A stretch of DNA of 31,295 nucleotides. Source: an uncultured Akkermansia sp. (GTDB lineage: Bacteria; Verrucomicrobiota; Verrucomicrobiia; Verrucomicrobiales; Akkermansiaceae). How positions within the stretch are numbered: position 1 is the stretch's first letter; each line of letters opens with the position of its first letter. This document shows, one piece after another, positions 24,778 to 31,295 of the stretch. Position numbers and translations under genes: made by a program. The notes beneath the pieces were generated by a model. The model worked only from the letters and a program-made list of their open reading frames with translations. It made no database searches and had not been told where the DNA came from. The stretch spans positions 1 to 31,295 of the forward strand of contig CANPXA010000002.1 in assembly GCA_947585525.1 (NCBI GenBank), in the 5' to 3' direction.

Positions 24778-27633
24778 TTATTTTCTCGGCGGGAATTCGT
24801 AAGAAATGCGGCCGGAAGTGGAGTTGAAAACGAGATAGGCCTCGAATTTTTTGCCACTCTTTCGGCTCACAAAATCCTTAATGAGCGGGCTCTTGCCCTT
24901 GGTGAGGAGATGAGTGACTTGCTCCGCAGTGAGTTCAACTTCACACATCGTGCGCGGAATGACGAGAGGCTTGCGACCCTTGGCGTAGGAGAGACCCTGC
25001 ACGTGCCAGCCATCGTCTGCCGAGAGGAGCTTGTACTCGCCTTTGCCTTTCACATGGACGGAACCGTGATCGGTCGCCTTGGAGAGATCCAGCGGGGTAG
25101 TTTCTTCGCCGTTATCAGTTTTTTGGGAACTCTTCCGGAGCTTCTCACGAGGAGGAAATTCAAAGCTGACGCCGCCGCGTGGCACATCCAGCACAAGGAA
25201 AGCATCAAAGGGTCTGTGAGTGCGCTGGGAGATGAATCCGGAGATGAGTTCACTCTTGCCCGTGGAGAGGATGGAGAGCAGTTGCTCCGAGGTGATTTCT
25301 TTTCCCAGAATGAAGCGCGCCACGCTGAAGCCCCCGTTGCCGGACTTTTTCGGGAGATCGGGGATGCTCCAATTTTTCTCCGACTCAAAGAGTTCCTTTT
25401 TGCCGAAGCCGTGCACTTCCACCTCGCCGAGTGAGATGCGGGAATCCGTTTCGTTGGAGGTATCTGTTTTATCGTCCTCATCGAAGTAGAATTCTGTTTT
25501 CCATGCGCGCTTTTCGGAGGAAGGTTTGATGAGTTTGACTCCGGCGCGAAAGTTTTTGCCGAATTTGGAGCGGAACCCATCCATCACCGGGAGGGAACCT
25601 TCAGTAATGAGCTGCTCAATAAGCGTATCAGAAAGATTGAGTCCTGCTAAGTTTCGGCGCAGTCTGAACTTGCAATGGCGGCAGATGACGGAATCCACGC
25701 GGCTACTGAGTCCCTTTTCGCCGCAGGAGGGACAGGCAATGGGCAGATCCGGGTTCTTGCCGTTCTGCATATAGTTCCGCACGGAGGTAACGATGTCCTG
25801 CGTATAGGTGCGGATGTCTCGCATGAAGTCCTCGCGCTTGAGGTTGCCATTTTCCATCTGCTTGAGACGGTATTCCCACTCCCCTGTGAGCTCCGGGCTG
25901 GAGAGGCCTTCAATGCCGATCTTTCCGAGCAGGTCGATAAGTTCCATCCCCCGGCGCGTGGCAACCAGATCCTTACCGTCTCGTGCAATGTATTCTTGGG
26001 CGAGCAATCCCTCAATGATGGATGCTCGCGTGGCGGGAGTGCCCAGACCTCGCTCTTTCATAGCGGAGGCAAGTTCATCGTCCTCGACGAGCTTGCCGGC
26101 GTTTTCCATCGCGGTGAGCAAAGTGGCTTCCGTGTAGGCTGCGGGAGGCTTTGTTTGCTCCTCGACGGATTCAAGAGCAAAGGCGGATGCTTTCTCGCCC
26201 GGTTGGACGGCGCAGAGTTCATCTTTCTTCTTGCGATCGGCGGCGAAATAGAGAGTGCGCCAGCCCGCGTTGAGCAGCACGCGACCGTGCGTGACGAAAC
26301 AATCCTTGGTCTCCGAACCGGAGATGATGCTTAAGCGCTCCGTGTCCTCATATTCGGCATTCGGCATAAAGACACCGAGAAAGCGTTGCACGACGAGGTT
26401 GAAGATGCGCGCAGCATCGCCGCTGAGATTGACGAAGCGTCCGGTGGGGATGATGGCAAAGTGGTCGCTCACTTTGGAGCTGTCAAATACGCGTTTAGAG
26501 GGGCGGATGGATTTACGATCCAAAATGCCCTGGGCGAAGGGAGCGTACTCAGGCAGATGTTCTGCGATGGAGTGCACCGTTGCAGTGGCGACTCGCAGAT
26601 AATCGTTCGGCAGGAACTTGGAATCCGTGCGCGGGTACGTGAGAACCTTGTGCTTCTCGTAGCATTCCTGGGCAAGCTGAAGGGTGCGGCTGGCAGAGAA
26701 CCCGAAGCGGTTACTTGCTTCTTTCTGCAGGGAGGTGAGATCAAAGAGCAGGGGAGCAGGCATGGAGACCGGTTTCTTGGTTTCTTGGACCTCAGCCTCT
26801 TTGTCTTTGCAGCGCTCTGCTATTTTTGCCGCCAGCTTGGCATCCCAGATGCGCTCGCGAGTTTTTTGCGGCTGTGTTTCATCGCGTTTGAAATCAGGAT
26901 TCACCCACTTGCCGGTGTAGGTTCCCCCCTCGACGTGAAACTCGGCATGTACTTCGTAATAGGTTTCCGGTTCAAAGGCGAGAGTCTCTTTCTGTCGTGC
27001 CGCCAATATGGCCAAGGTCGGGGTCTGTACCCGTCCCGTGGGGGTCACGTGGAATCCGCCGGCGGCCGATTGCAGGACGGTGAGGGCACGGGTGCTGTTC
27101 AAACCAACCAGCCAGTCGGCCTCTGAACGACAGACCGCGGCATCCGCCAACGCCAACATATCTTCATTGTTTTTGAGACTTTCCCAGGCTTCGAGGATGG
27201 ACTCGTCCGTCATACTCTGCATCCAAAGACGGAAGAGGGGCTTTTTGATGCCGCCGAAACGCACGATGTTGCGAAAGATGAGCTCCCCCTCGCGACCGGC
27301 ATCGCAAGCATTGACGAGGGATGTCACCTCCTTGCTGCGTGCTAGTTTCAATATTTTTCGCAGTCGATCGGCGGATCGGGCTATGGGCTCCAATTCCATT
27401 TCTTCCGGCATCACCGGAAGATATTCCATCTTCCATGGCAAGCTCTTCCCCTCCTTCGTCTGAGGTTTCTTTTGCTCCACGAGGTGACCCACGGCAGAGG
27501 TTACGATGAACTTGTCATTTGAGAAACCGCCCACAGTCTCGTCCTTCGTCATTTTCCCATACTTCTTCCCAAGCACTCGAGCCAAATCGGCTGCCACGCT
27601 CGGCTTCTCTGCAATGATGAGTTGTTTCGGCAT
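24778..27633 (-). CDS. topB: DNA topoisomerase III-like type IA enzyme with three C-terminal repeats
   Basis: Type IA topoisomerases cut and pass single DNA strands. From the ATG at 27633 the 951-residue product has the Toprim start IAEKPSVAADLARVLGKK (Glu9), DAGREGELIFR (111-121), and the catalytic LTYPRTDS with Tyr333. It ends with a Cys4 zinc-finger-like segment (CPSCGEKG...ICRHC) and three copies of a ~60-residue repeat, each with a [G/D]F-S--...-F-A-L core; the last two end in FEFPPR and YEFPPR. The TopB assignment follows from the PSVA/VLG start and the DAGREGE type. An ATG at 27666, preceded by GGAGG at 4 nt, would add 11 residues and cannot be excluded. Divergent from icd; followed by a transporter gene 1 nt away. 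Confidence 0.93.
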   Translation of the reverse strand: MPKQLIIAEKPSVAADLARVLGKKYGKMTKDETVGGFSNDKFIVTSAVGHLVEQKKPQTKEGKSLPWKMEYLPVMPEEMELEPIARSADRLRKILKLARSKEVTSLVNACDAGREGELIFRNIVRFGGIKKPLFRLWMQSMTDESILEAWESLKNNEDMLALADAAVCRSEADWLVGLNSTRALTVLQSAAGGFHVTPTGRVQTPTLAILAARQKETLAFEPETYYEVHAEFHVEGGTYTGKWVNPDFKRDETQPQKTRERIWDAKLAAKIAERCKDKEAEVQETKKPVSMPAPLLFDLTSLQKEASNRFGFSASRTLQLAQECYEKHKVLTYPRTDSKFLPNDYLRVATATVHSIAEHLPEYAPFAQGILDRKSIRPSKRVFDSSKVSDHFAIIPTGRFVNLSGDAARIFNLVVQRFLGVFMPNAEYEDTERLSIISGSETKDCFVTHGRVLLNAGWRTLYFAADRKKKDELCAVQPGEKASAFALESVEEQTKPPAAYTEATLLTAMENAGKLVEDDELASAMKERGLGTPATRASIIEGLLAQEYIARDGKDLVATRRGMELIDLLGKIGIEGLSSPELTGEWEYRLKQMENGNLKREDFMRDIRTYTQDIVTSVRNYMQNGKNPDLPIACPSCGEKGLSSRVDSVICRHCKFRLRRNLAGLNLSDTLIEQLITEGSLPVMDGFRSKFGKNFRAGVKLIKPSSEKRAWKTEFYFDEDDKTDTSNETDSRISLGEVEVHGFGKKELFESEKNWSIPDLPKKSGNGGFSVARFILGKEITSEQLLSILSTGKSELISGFISQRTHRPFDAFLVLDVPRGGVSFEFPPREKLRKSSQKTDNGEETTPLDLSKATDHGSVHVKGKGEYKLLSADDGWHVQGLSYAKGRKPLVIPRTMCEVELTAEQVTHLLTKGKSPLIKDFVSRKSGKKFEAYLVFNSTSGRISYEFPPRK

Positions 27634-27836
27634 GTGGTTTGAAGAAAGTCGTTTTATTAAAAGCATCACTCCTCCGATTTCGTCAAGTCGGAAGTGCGAC
27701 ATCATTCAATTTTGGGAGGAGTCGTTCCTCGGGAGTTCAGATAAATTGGATGCGTCTGAATTTTCCTCTACTGTTTTTCGCTACACTGCGGTGGGTTTAA
27801 CATTCAATCATTACGCTACAATGCGTCGCAGCGATA

Positions 27837-27849
27837 CAAGATCATCTTG
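27837..27849. promoter_or_regulatory. Hyphenated palindrome overlapping the icd promoter
   Basis: CAAGAT, one base, then ATCTTG forms a 13-bp two-fold symmetric site whose right arm overlaps the -35 box of the icd promoter. This is a typical place for a repressor, but symmetry of this length also occurs by chance. Confidence 0.25.
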
Positions 27850-27875
27850 CCATCGTGGCAGAAAAGTGATACAAT
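27847..27875 (+). promoter_or_regulatory. Promoter of icd-menG
   Basis: -35 TTGCCA (27847-27852), 17-nt spacer, -10 TACAAT (27870-27875). It lies about 57 nt before the ATG of isocitrate dehydrogenase. An AAGGAG element at 27900 is too far from the start codon to be its ribosome binding site. Confidence 0.7.
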
Positions 27876-27932
27876 GCCGCGCGTGGGAGCTGCAACAAGA
27901 AGGAGAGGAATCAATTTTCCAAGTTATACAAA

Positions 27933-29162
27933 ATGAAGAAACCGGAACGAATTTCTATGCAGAGTGACGGGACGCTCCGTGTGACGGATGTGCCGATCAT
28001 TCCTTACATCGTAGGTGATGGCTCTGGACCTGATATTTGGAATGCGGCTCAAGGGGTCATTGATAAGGCCGTGAGGGTCGCTTATGCCGAGACCCGACGA
28101 TTGGCGTGGATGGAAGTCTATGCGGGGAAGAGGGCGTACGACAAGTTCGGTACATGGTTGCCGGACGAGACGTTGCAGACCTTTCGGGATTGTCTGGTGG
28201 GCATCAAGGGACCTCTCACTACACCCGTAGGCGGAGGAATTCGCTCATTGAACGTGGCGCTCCGCCAGAATTTAGATCTCTATTGTTGCGTACGTCCGGT
28301 GAAGTATTTCGAGGGGATAGAAACTCCGGTTAAGGATCCGAGCAAGGTCAACATGGTTGTTTTCCGTGAAAATACGGAGGATATTTATGCCGGCGTCGAG
28401 TTTGCTGCCGGCAGTGATGAGGCGGCGGCCCTTTGGGAATGGCTTTCGACTCATTACCCGCAGCAAGCCGCGAAGGTTCGTTTCCCCATAACTTCCGGTT
28501 TCGGTATCAAACCCGTCTCCAAAGAGGGGACGGAACGACTTGTGCGGGCCGCCATTCGATACGCACAACGGCATTCCCTCCCATCCGTCACTCTCGTCCA
28601 CAAAGGCAACATCATGAAGTTCACAGAAGGCGCTTTCCGTGATTGGGCCTATGAACTGGCAGAACGCGAGTTCGGAGCGCAACGGATGGATAATGGAGTT
28701 TGGCGCAAGTTGCCGGATGGTATGATCATAAAGGATTGCATTTGCGATGCTTTTTTGCAGGAGATTATACTGCATCCTGCGGAACATTCGGTAGTAGCTA
28801 CGCTCAACCTGAATGGGGATTACTGTTCGGATGCTCTTGCTGCGCAGGTAGGCGGTATAGGCATTGCTCCTGGTGCCAATATTAACTACGATACAGGGCA
28901 CGCAATCTTTGAAGCTACCCATGGCACGGCACCCGCACTCGCCGGGCTCAACAAGGTGAATCCATGCTCCTTCCTTCTTTCCGCGCAGATGTTGCTCTGT
29001 TACATCGGCTGGGAAGAGGCGGCTCATGTGCTTGAGAAAGCCATTCAGCGAGCCATCGCGGATAAACAGGTCACTGCTGACCTGGCTTCAATGATGTGCG
29101 ACGCCACGGAACTTTCCACGAGTGCGTTTGCTGAGGTGCTCAAGGTGCGTATGGAACGGTAA
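27933..29162 (+). CDS. icd: Isocitrate dehydrogenase, coenzyme preference uncertain
   Basis: The enzyme oxidises isocitrate to 2-oxoglutarate in the TCA cycle. The 409 residues follow E. coli-type Icd (416 aa) closely: VGDGSGPDIW (27-36), GGIRSLNVALRQ (101-112) with the phosphorylatable Ser105, FRENTEDIYAGVE (144-156), KGNIMKFTEGAF (224-235) and EATHGTAP (327-334). At the coenzyme site, however, E. coli Lys344, Tyr345, Tyr391 and Arg395, which hold the NADP 2'-phosphate, are replaced by Ala335, Leu336, Ala382 and Ser386; only Val342 (E. coli Val351) is kept. NADP specificity should therefore not be assumed. The ATG at 27957 is an alternative start. The menG gene follows after 9 nt. Confidence 0.95.
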   Translation: MKKPERISMQSDGTLRVTDVPIIPYIVGDGSGPDIWNAAQGVIDKAVRVAYAETRRLAWMEVYAGKRAYDKFGTWLPDETLQTFRDCLVGIKGPLTTPVGGGIRSLNVALRQNLDLYCCVRPVKYFEGIETPVKDPSKVNMVVFRENTEDIYAGVEFAAGSDEAAALWEWLSTHYPQQAAKVRFPITSGFGIKPVSKEGTERLVRAAIRYAQRHSLPSVTLVHKGNIMKFTEGAFRDWAYELAEREFGAQRMDNGVWRKLPDGMIIKDCICDAFLQEIILHPAEHSVVATLNLNGDYCSDALAAQVGGIGIAPGANINYDTGHAIFEATHGTAPALAGLNKVNPCSFLLSAQMLLCYIGWEEAAHVLEKAIQRAIADKQVTADLASMMCDATELSTSAFAEVLKVRMER

Positions 29163-29171
29163 ACAGGAGCC

Positions 29172-29876
29172 ATGCCGGATTCGGGATACGTTCATTCTTT
29201 ATTCAGCTCCATAGCGGAGCGCTACGTACTGGCGAATCATGTGCTTTCGATGGGGATGGATATCCTCTGGCGCTTGAGAGTGCTGGAATGCGTCTCTGAG
29301 TGGAGGCCTGCCCATCTGCTGGATGTAGCAACGGGGACAGGCGACTTGGCTCTTTCCATCAAGCGAGAGTTCCCGGAGATTGACATCGTGGGCACGGATT
29401 TTTGCGAATCCATGCTGCAAATAGCCCGTCGGAGAGGCCTGGAGCAAACTTTCTGTGCGGATGCGATGCAACTCCCAGTTGAGGATGGGAGATTTGATGT
29501 TGTCACGGTGGCGTTCGGACTGCGCAACATGGAAAACTATGCGTCAGCGCTGCAGGAGTTTCGTCGTGTTTTGAGCCCGGGTGGTCACCTCCTCATTTTG
29601 GACTTTTCCATGCCTCGAGGCATCGTTTTAGGAGCGTACCGGTTGTATTTGCATCGCATATTGCCGCTGATGGCGGGTTGGCTCACGTCCCGAAAGGAAG
29701 CATATGCGTACCTCGGACAAAGCATTGAACAATTCCCACGTGGGGAGAAAATGTTGCAATTGCTCCGTGATACCGGCTACTTAAATCCGACTTCACTACC
29801 TCTCTGTGGAGGTATTGCCGCTATCTATACGGCAGAACAATCGTGTGAGCCCAATGCGACATCCGTTACGGGTTGA
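29172..29876 (+). CDS. menG: Demethylmenaquinone methyltransferase (UbiE/MenG family)
   Basis: This SAM-dependent enzyme catalyses the last methylation in menaquinone (or ubiquinone) synthesis. The 234-residue product has the SAM-binding motif LLDVATGTGDLAL (49-61), GTDFCESML in motif II, FGLRNMENY (115-123) and the C-terminal YAYLGQSIEQFPRGE, all UbiE/COQ5 signatures. A clear AGGAG sits 5 nt before the ATG. It starts 9 nt after icd and is very likely co-transcribed with it, linking TCA flux and respiratory quinone supply. No menaquinone neighbours are visible to decide between MenG and UbiE; menG is chosen for the likely taxon. Confidence 0.92.
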   Translation: MPDSGYVHSLFSSIAERYVLANHVLSMGMDILWRLRVLECVSEWRPAHLLDVATGTGDLALSIKREFPEIDIVGTDFCESMLQIARRRGLEQTFCADAMQLPVEDGRFDVVTVAFGLRNMENYASALQEFRRVLSPGGHLLILDFSMPRGIVLGAYRLYLHRILPLMAGWLTSRKEAYAYLGQSIEQFPRGEKMLQLLRDTGYLNPTSLPLCGGIAAIYTAEQSCEPNATSVTG

Positions 29877-29884
29877 TTGATGTT

Positions 29885-29906
29885 ATTGTTGATACGTATC
29901 AACAAT
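29885..29906. repeat. 22-bp perfect palindrome
   Basis: ATTGTTGATAC is followed immediately by its exact reverse complement. Symmetry extends to 29881-29910 with a single mismatched pair. There is no T-run on either side, so it is more likely a DNA-binding site than a terminator. The centre is a CpG step, common in LacI-family operators. A half-site (ATCAACAA) recurs at 29941-29948. Confidence 0.85.
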
Positions 29907-29965
29907 CACAATCCGAAAAAATCTGCGCAACGCGCACATTATCAACAAATCGTAAATCGTACATA

Positions 29966-29991
29966 GCAACCGCATTTTCTAATGCGGTTGC
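29966..29991. terminator. Perfect 11-bp hairpin, possible terminator without T-run
   Basis: GCAACCGCATT and its exact complement flank a TTCT loop. It lies 90 nt after menG and before the next gene on the same strand. There is no U-tract on either strand, so termination would have to be atypical; it could instead act on RNA stability. Confidence 0.45.
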
Positions 29992-30003
29992 CCCGGGTGT
30001 GGC

Positions 30004-30032
30004 TTGCGTTGCGGAGGAAATTATGGTAGAGT
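30004..30032 (+). promoter_or_regulatory. Promoter of the phosphodiester-glycosidase-like gene, possibly leaderless
   Basis: -35 TTGCGT (30004-30009), 17-nt spacer, -10 TAGAGT (30027-30032), then exactly 6 nt to the GTG at 30039. This is the third case of this spacing in the window. Confidence 0.4.
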
Positions 30033-30049
30033 GCAGGAGTGATAGGTAG
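30023..30049 (+). CDS. Possible 8-codon leader peptide overlapping the next gene
   Basis: GGAGG (30013-30017) lies 5 nt before an ATG that opens MVECRSDR and stops at TAG (30047-30049), overlapping the GTG start of the next gene in another frame. If transcription starts upstream, this strong site could couple translation to the GTG. It is incompatible with a start of transcription at 30039. Confidence 0.3.
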   Translation: MVECRSDR

Positions 30050-30818
30050 GATTATCGCTGTTATATTGCTTCTCACAGGGATGTGTGCGGCCGAGTATCG
30101 CGTCTTCACCCGGGATTCAAGGACACAGGAAAGAGGTATTTGGGGCTTGCTGGGAGCTGATAAACAGCGAATCGAGATGCATCTTTTTCGGGATTCAGAG
30201 ATGGGACTCTGCATCGTGGATGAGGGAAGGAGCACTCCCCGATACGGCTCGTTGGAAACGGCGATGCGCCGCCAGCGTTGTGTGGCTGGTATCAATGGAG
30301 GGTATTTCGGAACGGATCCGGCACGAACGCCCATCGGTCTGGTCTGTCATGAGGGCTTCTCAATTTCGCCGCCGGCCTATGGTTCCTTCACGGTAGCGGG
30401 CGTTGTGTACGATACAGGAGAGAGCATCCGCTTAGAGCGCAGCCGTAGCACGAGTGTTCCGATTCGCAGTATGAGGGAAGCTATTCAGGGAGGACCCTTC
30501 CTCGTGGAGCAAGGCAAGGCAGTTGCCGGACTGGAGAACACTCGCCGCGCTACGCGTACATTTATTGCTACGAATGGAGCAGGGTTATGGTGCATTGCTG
30601 TCACTTCTCCACTCACGCTCCGGGAGTTGGCGTCTTGGCTTACAACCGAGAAGGCTCTTGGAGATTTTCGTGTTGCTGCCGCCCTGAATTTAGACGGGGG
30701 TAGCTCGTGTTCTTTTTGGGACAGCGCAGCAGGCGTTAGTCGCCCCGGCTTTAAGGCTGTGCGCAACTACATCGGCGTCCGCCCTCGGCATCCGGCTTCA
30801 CATGGAGAGAAAAAATAA
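30039..30818 (+). CDS. Exported phosphodiester glycosidase-like protein (NAGPA domain)
   Basis: The 259-residue product has a short signal peptide (IIAVILLLTGMCAA, cleavage near residue 18) and the NAGPA/DUF2233 pattern: GINGGYFGT (84-92), IQGGPFLV (149-156), TRRATRTFIATN (168-179) and LNLDGGSS (216-223). Members include the enzyme uncovering mannose-6-phosphate and bacterial proteins acting on exopolysaccharide or cell-wall GlcNAc phosphodiesters; the substrate here is unknown. The start is GTG at 30039: an in-frame stop at 30027 excludes longer forms and this start gives the complete signal peptide. It stands alone between the palindrome/hairpin region and a convergent gene. Confidence 0.85.
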   Translation: MIGRIIAVILLLTGMCAAEYRVFTRDSRTQERGIWGLLGADKQRIEMHLFRDSEMGLCIVDEGRSTPRYGSLETAMRRQRCVAGINGGYFGTDPARTPIGLVCHEGFSISPPAYGSFTVAGVVYDTGESIRLERSRSTSVPIRSMREAIQGGPFLVEQGKAVAGLENTRRATRTFIATNGAGLWCIAVTSPLTLRELASWLTTEKALGDFRVAAALNLDGGSSCSFWDSAAGVSRPGFKAVRNYIGVRPRHPASHGEKK

Positions 30819-30985
30819 CGGAAGATGAGGCGCGGTTGCTGCACTTCATCTCGGTGACACGATGACGGTGAGATTGGGGAAGCGATGGATGAGAGTACAC
30901 TGTTTTTCCCCCTCCATGGGGATAGAAAGTTTCCCCGGGTCGTCGTTGAGCTTTCCTTAAATTCCTTCTTGAATGAACACAAAAG

Positions 30986-31018
30986 GGAAAGGGCGTCAGC
31001 GAGATGCTTTTCCCGTTG
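30986..31018 (-). terminator. Weak intrinsic terminator of the right-edge gene
   Basis: Minus strand: GGGAAA and TTTCCC arms form a 6-bp outer stem around a partly paired 18-20-nt interior, followed by TTTT. It overlaps the stop codon of the gene at the right edge. The stem is weak, so the call is tentative. Confidence 0.35.
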
Positions 31019-31295
31019 TCCCTTGAGGGGAGGATGCCTCGTTCTGCGTCGCGTAGGGATCAAATTGATCAGGATTGCGTACAACGGAAACCCTGGCGCC
31101 GTTGCGCAGCAGCAGGGAGAGCTCATTCAGATCTTTAGACTTCATCTGGACGTGACTTCCTCCTTGGATGCTCTGGGAAGGATTCATGAGGACGATTCCA
31201 TTTGAAAGACGCAAGATACGGTTGCTGGAGGCAAAGATGGAGGAGCTGCGTGGGATGCGGGCTCCATTCAATTCCCCCTCCCGCTCTTTGACTTG
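30996..31295 (-). CDS. Unrecognised protein, C-terminal 99 residues (partial at right edge)
   Basis: The minus frame is open to the last base of the window, so the gene starts outside it; the TTG at 31271 is unlikely to be the true start. The visible part begins with charged VKEREGELNGARIP and continues with short hydrophobic beta-like segments (ASSNRILRLSNGIVL, ELSLLLRNGARVSVVRNP), then a polar tail. I recognise no domain. The alternation of small beta strands and the tail suggest an envelope or beta-rich protein, but nothing more can be said. Confidence 0.55.
   Translation of the reverse strand, partial: QVKEREGELNGARIPRSSSIFASSNRILRLSNGIVLMNPSQSIQGGSHVQMKSKDLNELSLLLRNGARVSVVRNPDQFDPYATQNEASSPQGTTGKASR

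Noticed and set aside
29885..29906. ParB parS site
   Set aside because: The palindrome shares only outer TGTT/AACA bases with the parS consensus; its core and length differ.
30890..30950. CCCC/GGGG hairpin as a bidirectional terminator between the convergent genes at the right edge
   Set aside because: Only a 4-bp stem; the T-run on the minus strand is short and separated from it.
1..31295. CRISPR arrays, tRNA or rRNA genes, insertion sequences
   Set aside because: No regularly spaced repeats, cloverleaf or rRNA-like sequence, and no transposase frames were seen on either strand.

Overview
The window reads as chromosomal DNA of a Gram-negative bacterium with moderately high GC. The best guess is a mucin-degrading, Akkermansia-like member of the Verrucomicrobiota. 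That placement is inference: it rests on two GH109 alpha-N-acetylgalactosaminidase genes beside an exported clan GH-D glycosidase, several signal peptides and lipoproteins, a menaquinone-type methyltransferase, and enlarged versions of several standard proteins. No rRNA or tRNA was seen, so taxonomy cannot be fixed from the window.

Layout. (1) 2-979, plus strand: the 3' end of a type I restriction HsdR gene, followed by about 0.5 kb of low-complexity DNA without a convincing gene. (2) 1601-6818, minus strand: a glycan locus, read as GH109 copy 2, GH109 copy 1, then a GH-D clan hydrolase, closed by a clear intrinsic terminator. The two GH109 genes are a tandem duplication that includes the promoter; the upstream copy has lost its signal peptide. 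(3) 7007-18930, minus strand: six co-directional genes running from a very large two-module M16 metalloprotease, through a membrane protein with an AIM24-like domain, to a YejB/YejE/YejA/OppD-like peptide ABC transporter. Together they look like a unit for breaking down and importing peptides. (4) 19070-20367, plus strand: a 43-residue lipoprotein, a second small exported protein with a highly basic tail, and a polytopic membrane protein. (5) 20309-23592, minus strand: DNA ligase LigA and a PfkB sugar kinase, overlapping by 4 nt, behind a near-consensus promoter. (6) 23796-27633, minus strand: topoisomerase III followed by a bile-acid-symporter-family transporter. (7) 27933-29876, plus strand: isocitrate dehydrogenase and a UbiE/MenG methyltransferase. 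(8) 30039-30818, plus strand: an exported phosphodiester-glycosidase-like protein. (9) The right edge cuts an unrecognised minus-strand gene.

The observations most worth following are: the M16 protease with its extra ~480-residue C-terminal module (possible degenerate caspase/gingipain-like fold) in one operon with a peptide importer; the GH109 pair with apparent gene conversion and signal-peptide erosion; a repeated promoter arrangement that puts the -10 box exactly 6 nt before the start codon of three genes, suggesting leaderless transcripts; an isocitrate dehydrogenase lacking most of the usual NADP-binding residues; and a 22-bp perfect palindrome between menG and the next gene.
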